Below are positions 6,309 through 7,952 of a stretch of DNA of 7,952 bases, one piece after another. Where the stretch lies: assembly GCA_026645375.1 (NCBI GenBank), contig JAPFFX010000136.1:1-7952 (forward strand), in the 5' to 3' direction. Each line of letters opens with the position of its first letter. The first letter of the stretch is position 1. The translations under genes and the position numbers were made by a program. Below the pieces are notes generated by a model. The model was not told the DNA's origin. It saw only the letters and a list, made by a program, of their open reading frames with translations, and did no database searches. The stretch is from Citricoccus sp. WCRC_4 (lineage in GTDB: Bacteria > Actinomycetota > Actinomycetes > Actinomycetales > Micrococcaceae).

Positions 6309-6323
6309 AGGTAAGGCTGGCCT
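6309..6323. promoter_or_regulatory. DtxR/IdeR-like dyad (possible metal-regulator operator)
   Basis: AGGTAAGGCTGGCCT keeps the symmetric AGG..AG.CT..CCT framework of the DtxR/IdeR iron box (consensus TTAGGTTAGCCTAACCTAA). By eye, 12 of 19 positions match over 6307-6325. It lies 79 bases or more upstream of the ATPase ATG and 15 bases upstream of the permease -35, so it could serve either gene. Many true sites match better than this, so I treat it as a candidate only. Confidence 0.3.
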
Positions 6324-6338
6324 CAATGGTACCGCCCC

Positions 6339-6367
6339 TTGACTCCGCATCCCGCCGGGTCCAGACT
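6339..6367 (+). promoter_or_regulatory. Promoter of the APC permease gene
   Basis: TTGACT (6339-6344; five of six bases of TTGACA) is followed after exactly 17 bases by CAGACT (6362-6367), which keeps the A2 and T6 of the -10 consensus. Transcription would start near 6374. That gives only a five-base leader to GTG 6379, but about 32 bases to GTG 6406, long enough to include the GGGAGG ribosome site. Confidence 0.5.
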
Positions 6368-6395
6368 GCGATGACTGTGTGACCTCGACGAACTC

Positions 6396-6401
6396 GGGAG
6401 G
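6396..6401 (+). promoter_or_regulatory. Ribosome binding site deciding the permease start
   Basis: GGGAGG lies four bases before GTG 6406 and is the best Shine-Dalgarno in the permease upstream region. The alternative in-frame GTG 6379 has no such sequence ahead of it. This favours the shorter, 503-residue protein. Confidence 0.5.
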
Positions 6402-6405
6402 CCCC

Positions 6406-7917
6406 GTGGGCACCACCTCGCACGAAGTCCCGGATGTCGCAAGGGGTCAGGAGGAGGGACAGCTCAAACGCGTCCTCGGGCCGAAGCTGTTGCTGCTGTT
6501 CATCGTCGGCGACATCCTCGGCGCCGGGGTGTACGCGGTCACCGGCCCGATGGCGGGGATGGTCGGGGGCATCCTGTGGCTGCCCTTCCTGCTGGCCTTC
6601 GTCGTGGCGACCATGACCGCCCTGTCCTACCTGGAACTGGTCACGCACTACCCGCATGCGGCCGGGGCCGCGCTGTACACCCACAAGGCCTTCGGCATCC
6701 ACTTCCTCACCTTCCTGGTGGCCTTCGCGGTGGTGTGCTCCGGCATCACCAGCGCCTCGACGTCGGCCAACGTCCTCGCCCAGAACTTCTTCGGCGGGCT
6801 CGAGGTCAACGGCTGGAGCGGACCGGTCGAGGGCGGGGCCGTCACGGCGGTGGCGCTCGGTTTCATGGTGCTGCTGGCCCTGGTCAACCTGCGTGGCGTG
6901 GGCGAGAGCATCAAGTTCAACGTGGTGCTGACGCTGGTGGAGGTCACCGCGCTGTGCATCGTGATCGGCGTCGGGTTCTTCGCGATGGCCCAGGACGGCG
7001 CGGACCTGGGCCAGGTGGTCGTGTTCCAGGACAACGGGGACAAGGGGCTCTTCCTCGCGGTCACCGCCGCGACCTCGATCGCCTTCTTCGCCATGGTGGG
7101 CTTCGAGGACGCCGTGAACATGGTCGAGGAGACCAAGGACCCCCAGCGCATCTTCCCGCGCACCATGCTCACCGGGCTCGGGATCGCGGTGCTGTTCTAC
7201 ATGCTGGTCGCGGTCTCCGCGGTCGCCGTGCTCACCCCCACCGAACTGGCCAGGATCGGCGAGTCCGAGGGCCGGGCACTGCTGGAAGTGGTGCAGAAGG
7301 GCGCCCCGGACTTCCCGATCGACCGGATCTTCCCGTTCCTCGCCGTGTTCGCCGTGGCCAACACCGCCCTGATCAACATGCTGATGGCCAGTCGGCTGGT
7401 CTACGGCATGGCGAAGCAGAACGTGCTGCCACGGCCCCTGGGGAAGGTCCTGCCACACCGGCGGACCCCCTGGACCGCCATCATCTTCACCACCCTCCTG
7501 GCCCTGGCCCTGATCTGGTACGTCACGTCCGACCCGGAGAGCAATATCGTGCAGAACCTCTCCAGCACCACCGCTCTGCTGCTCCTGTGCGTCTTCGCGG
7601 TGGTGAACGTGGCCTGCGTCGTGCTCAGGCGCCAGCGGCGGCGGAGGCCGGACGAGGCAGAACACCGGGCGGCCTTCCACGCCCCCCGGATCCTGCCATA
7701 CTTCGCCGGGATCTTCTCGCTGTTCCTGGTCGGCCCGTGGGTGGAGCGCGATGCCGTGGTCTACCAGATCGCCGGCGGCCTGATGGTCCTCGGAGTCCTC
7801 CTCTGGGTGGTCACCCACTTCGTGAACAAGTCGACCAACCGGGAAGAGGGAGTGCCGGTGGGGGACCTCCTGATCGGCCAGGACGACCACCTGCCGCCCC
7901 GGCCACCGGGGCATTGA
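6406..7917 (+). CDS. APC superfamily amino acid permease
   Basis: A multi-spanning cytoplasmic membrane transporter of the amino acid-polyamine-organocation superfamily, 503 residues from GTG 6406 (512 if GTG 6379 is used). Numbering from 6406, the first membrane segment carries the substrate-binding loop VGDILGAGVYAVTG (34-47). Further signatures are ALSYLELVTHYPHAAGAALY (72-91) and the conserved GFEDAVNMVEETKDPQR (232-248) that begins the cytoplasmic loop after segment six. About 12 hydrophobic segments are present, then a Lys/Arg-rich cytoplasmic stretch (RRQRRRR, about 408-414), two last segments and a hydrophilic tail. Relatives such as YhdG, CAT-type and ethanolamine-like permeases carry amino acids or amines by proton symport or exchange; the substrate is not readable. 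GTG 6406 is preferred for its GGGAGG and fit to the predicted transcription start. It is divergent from the ATPase, and nothing recognisable follows in the 35 bases to the window end. Confidence 0.91.
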   Translation: MGTTSHEVPDVARGQEEGQLKRVLGPKLLLLFIVGDILGAGVYAVTGPMAGMVGGILWLPFLLAFVVATMTALSYLELVTHYPHAAGAALYTHKAFGIHFLTFLVAFAVVCSGITSASTSANVLAQNFFGGLEVNGWSGPVEGGAVTAVALGFMVLLALVNLRGVGESIKFNVVLTLVEVTALCIVIGVGFFAMAQDGADLGQVVVFQDNGDKGLFLAVTAATSIAFFAMVGFEDAVNMVEETKDPQRIFPRTMLTGLGIAVLFYMLVAVSAVAVLTPTELARIGESEGRALLEVVQKGAPDFPIDRIFPFLAVFAVANTALINMLMASRLVYGMAKQNVLPRPLGKVLPHRRTPWTAIIFTTLLALALIWYVTSDPESNIVQNLSSTTALLLLCVFAVVNVACVVLRRQRRRRPDEAEHRAAFHAPRILPYFAGIFSLFLVGPWVERDAVVYQIAGGLMVLGVLLWVVTHFVNKSTNREEGVPVGDLLIGQDDHLPPRPPGH

Positions 7918-7952
7918 CGGAGCCCGGGACCGGCGGCATCCTCGGAAGTCCA

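Noticed and set aside
6300..6309. TTTC-CA-GAAA inverted repeat beside the DtxR-like dyad
   Set aside because: Arms of four bases in an A/T-rich edge are expected by chance, and I know of no regulator motif that fits.
4797..6314. 505-codon plus-strand open frame opposite the ATPase
   Set aside because: Antisense shadow; the opposite strand has every P-type ATPase motif in order.
6265..7914. 549-codon minus-strand open frame covering the whole permease
   Set aside because: Antisense shadow rich in His, Glu, Gln and Asp with no membrane segments or domain; the plus strand carries a convincing APC permease.
7918..7952. Search for a terminator or new gene start after the permease
   Set aside because: Only 35 GC-rich bases remain; no stable hairpin with T tract, start codon with ribosome site or promoter can be supported.

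Overview
The window is about 70% G+C, uses strongly GC-biased codons and has the short intergenic gaps and leaderless-style promoters (TANNNT 6-7 bases before an ATG) typical of Actinobacteria. Protein style, including a glutaminase fused to STAS and cyclic-nucleotide-binding domains, suggests the Micrococcaceae (Micrococcus, Kocuria, Citricoccus or Arthrobacter type). That placement is inference, as no rRNA or marker gene is present. I see no tRNA, rRNA, insertion sequence, integrase, CRISPR array or phage gene.

Layout. Positions 1-275 (minus) hold the first 91 codons of an HrpB-like ATP-dependent helicase that runs off the left edge. Just upstream of it, 306-1247 (minus) encodes a complete YghA/YdaD-type short-chain dehydrogenase with its own promoter. 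A compact divergent spacer (about 1248-1304) separates it from a D-isomer-specific 2-hydroxyacid dehydrogenase (1305-2330, plus). After 47 bases comes a 632-residue glutaminase-STAS-cNMP-binding fusion (2378-4276, plus). It converges, across 22 bases, with a P1B-type metal ATPase (4299-6230, minus) that has a TPC motif and no N-terminal metal-binding domain. A divergent control region (6231-6405) containing an AT-rich patch and a DtxR/IdeR-like dyad separates the ATPase from an APC-superfamily amino acid permease (6406-7917, plus). The last 35 bases hold nothing recognisable.

How the genes may work together. The region reads as ordinary chromosomal accessory metabolism and transport. The SDR is of a family linked to general stress, the hydroxyacid dehydrogenase handles 2-keto/2-hydroxy acids, and the glutaminase releases glutamate and ammonia, probably under control of its two C-terminal sensor domains. 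The permease moves amino acids or related amines, and the ATPase exports a metal cation. A glutaminase near an APC permease recalls enterobacterial ybaS-ybaT, but here they are separate transcription units. I found no clearly new multi-gene system. The most interesting points are the fused glutaminase, the atypical ATPase with an iron-box-like dyad in its upstream region, and the nested palindromes in the 1248-1307 divergent spacer.
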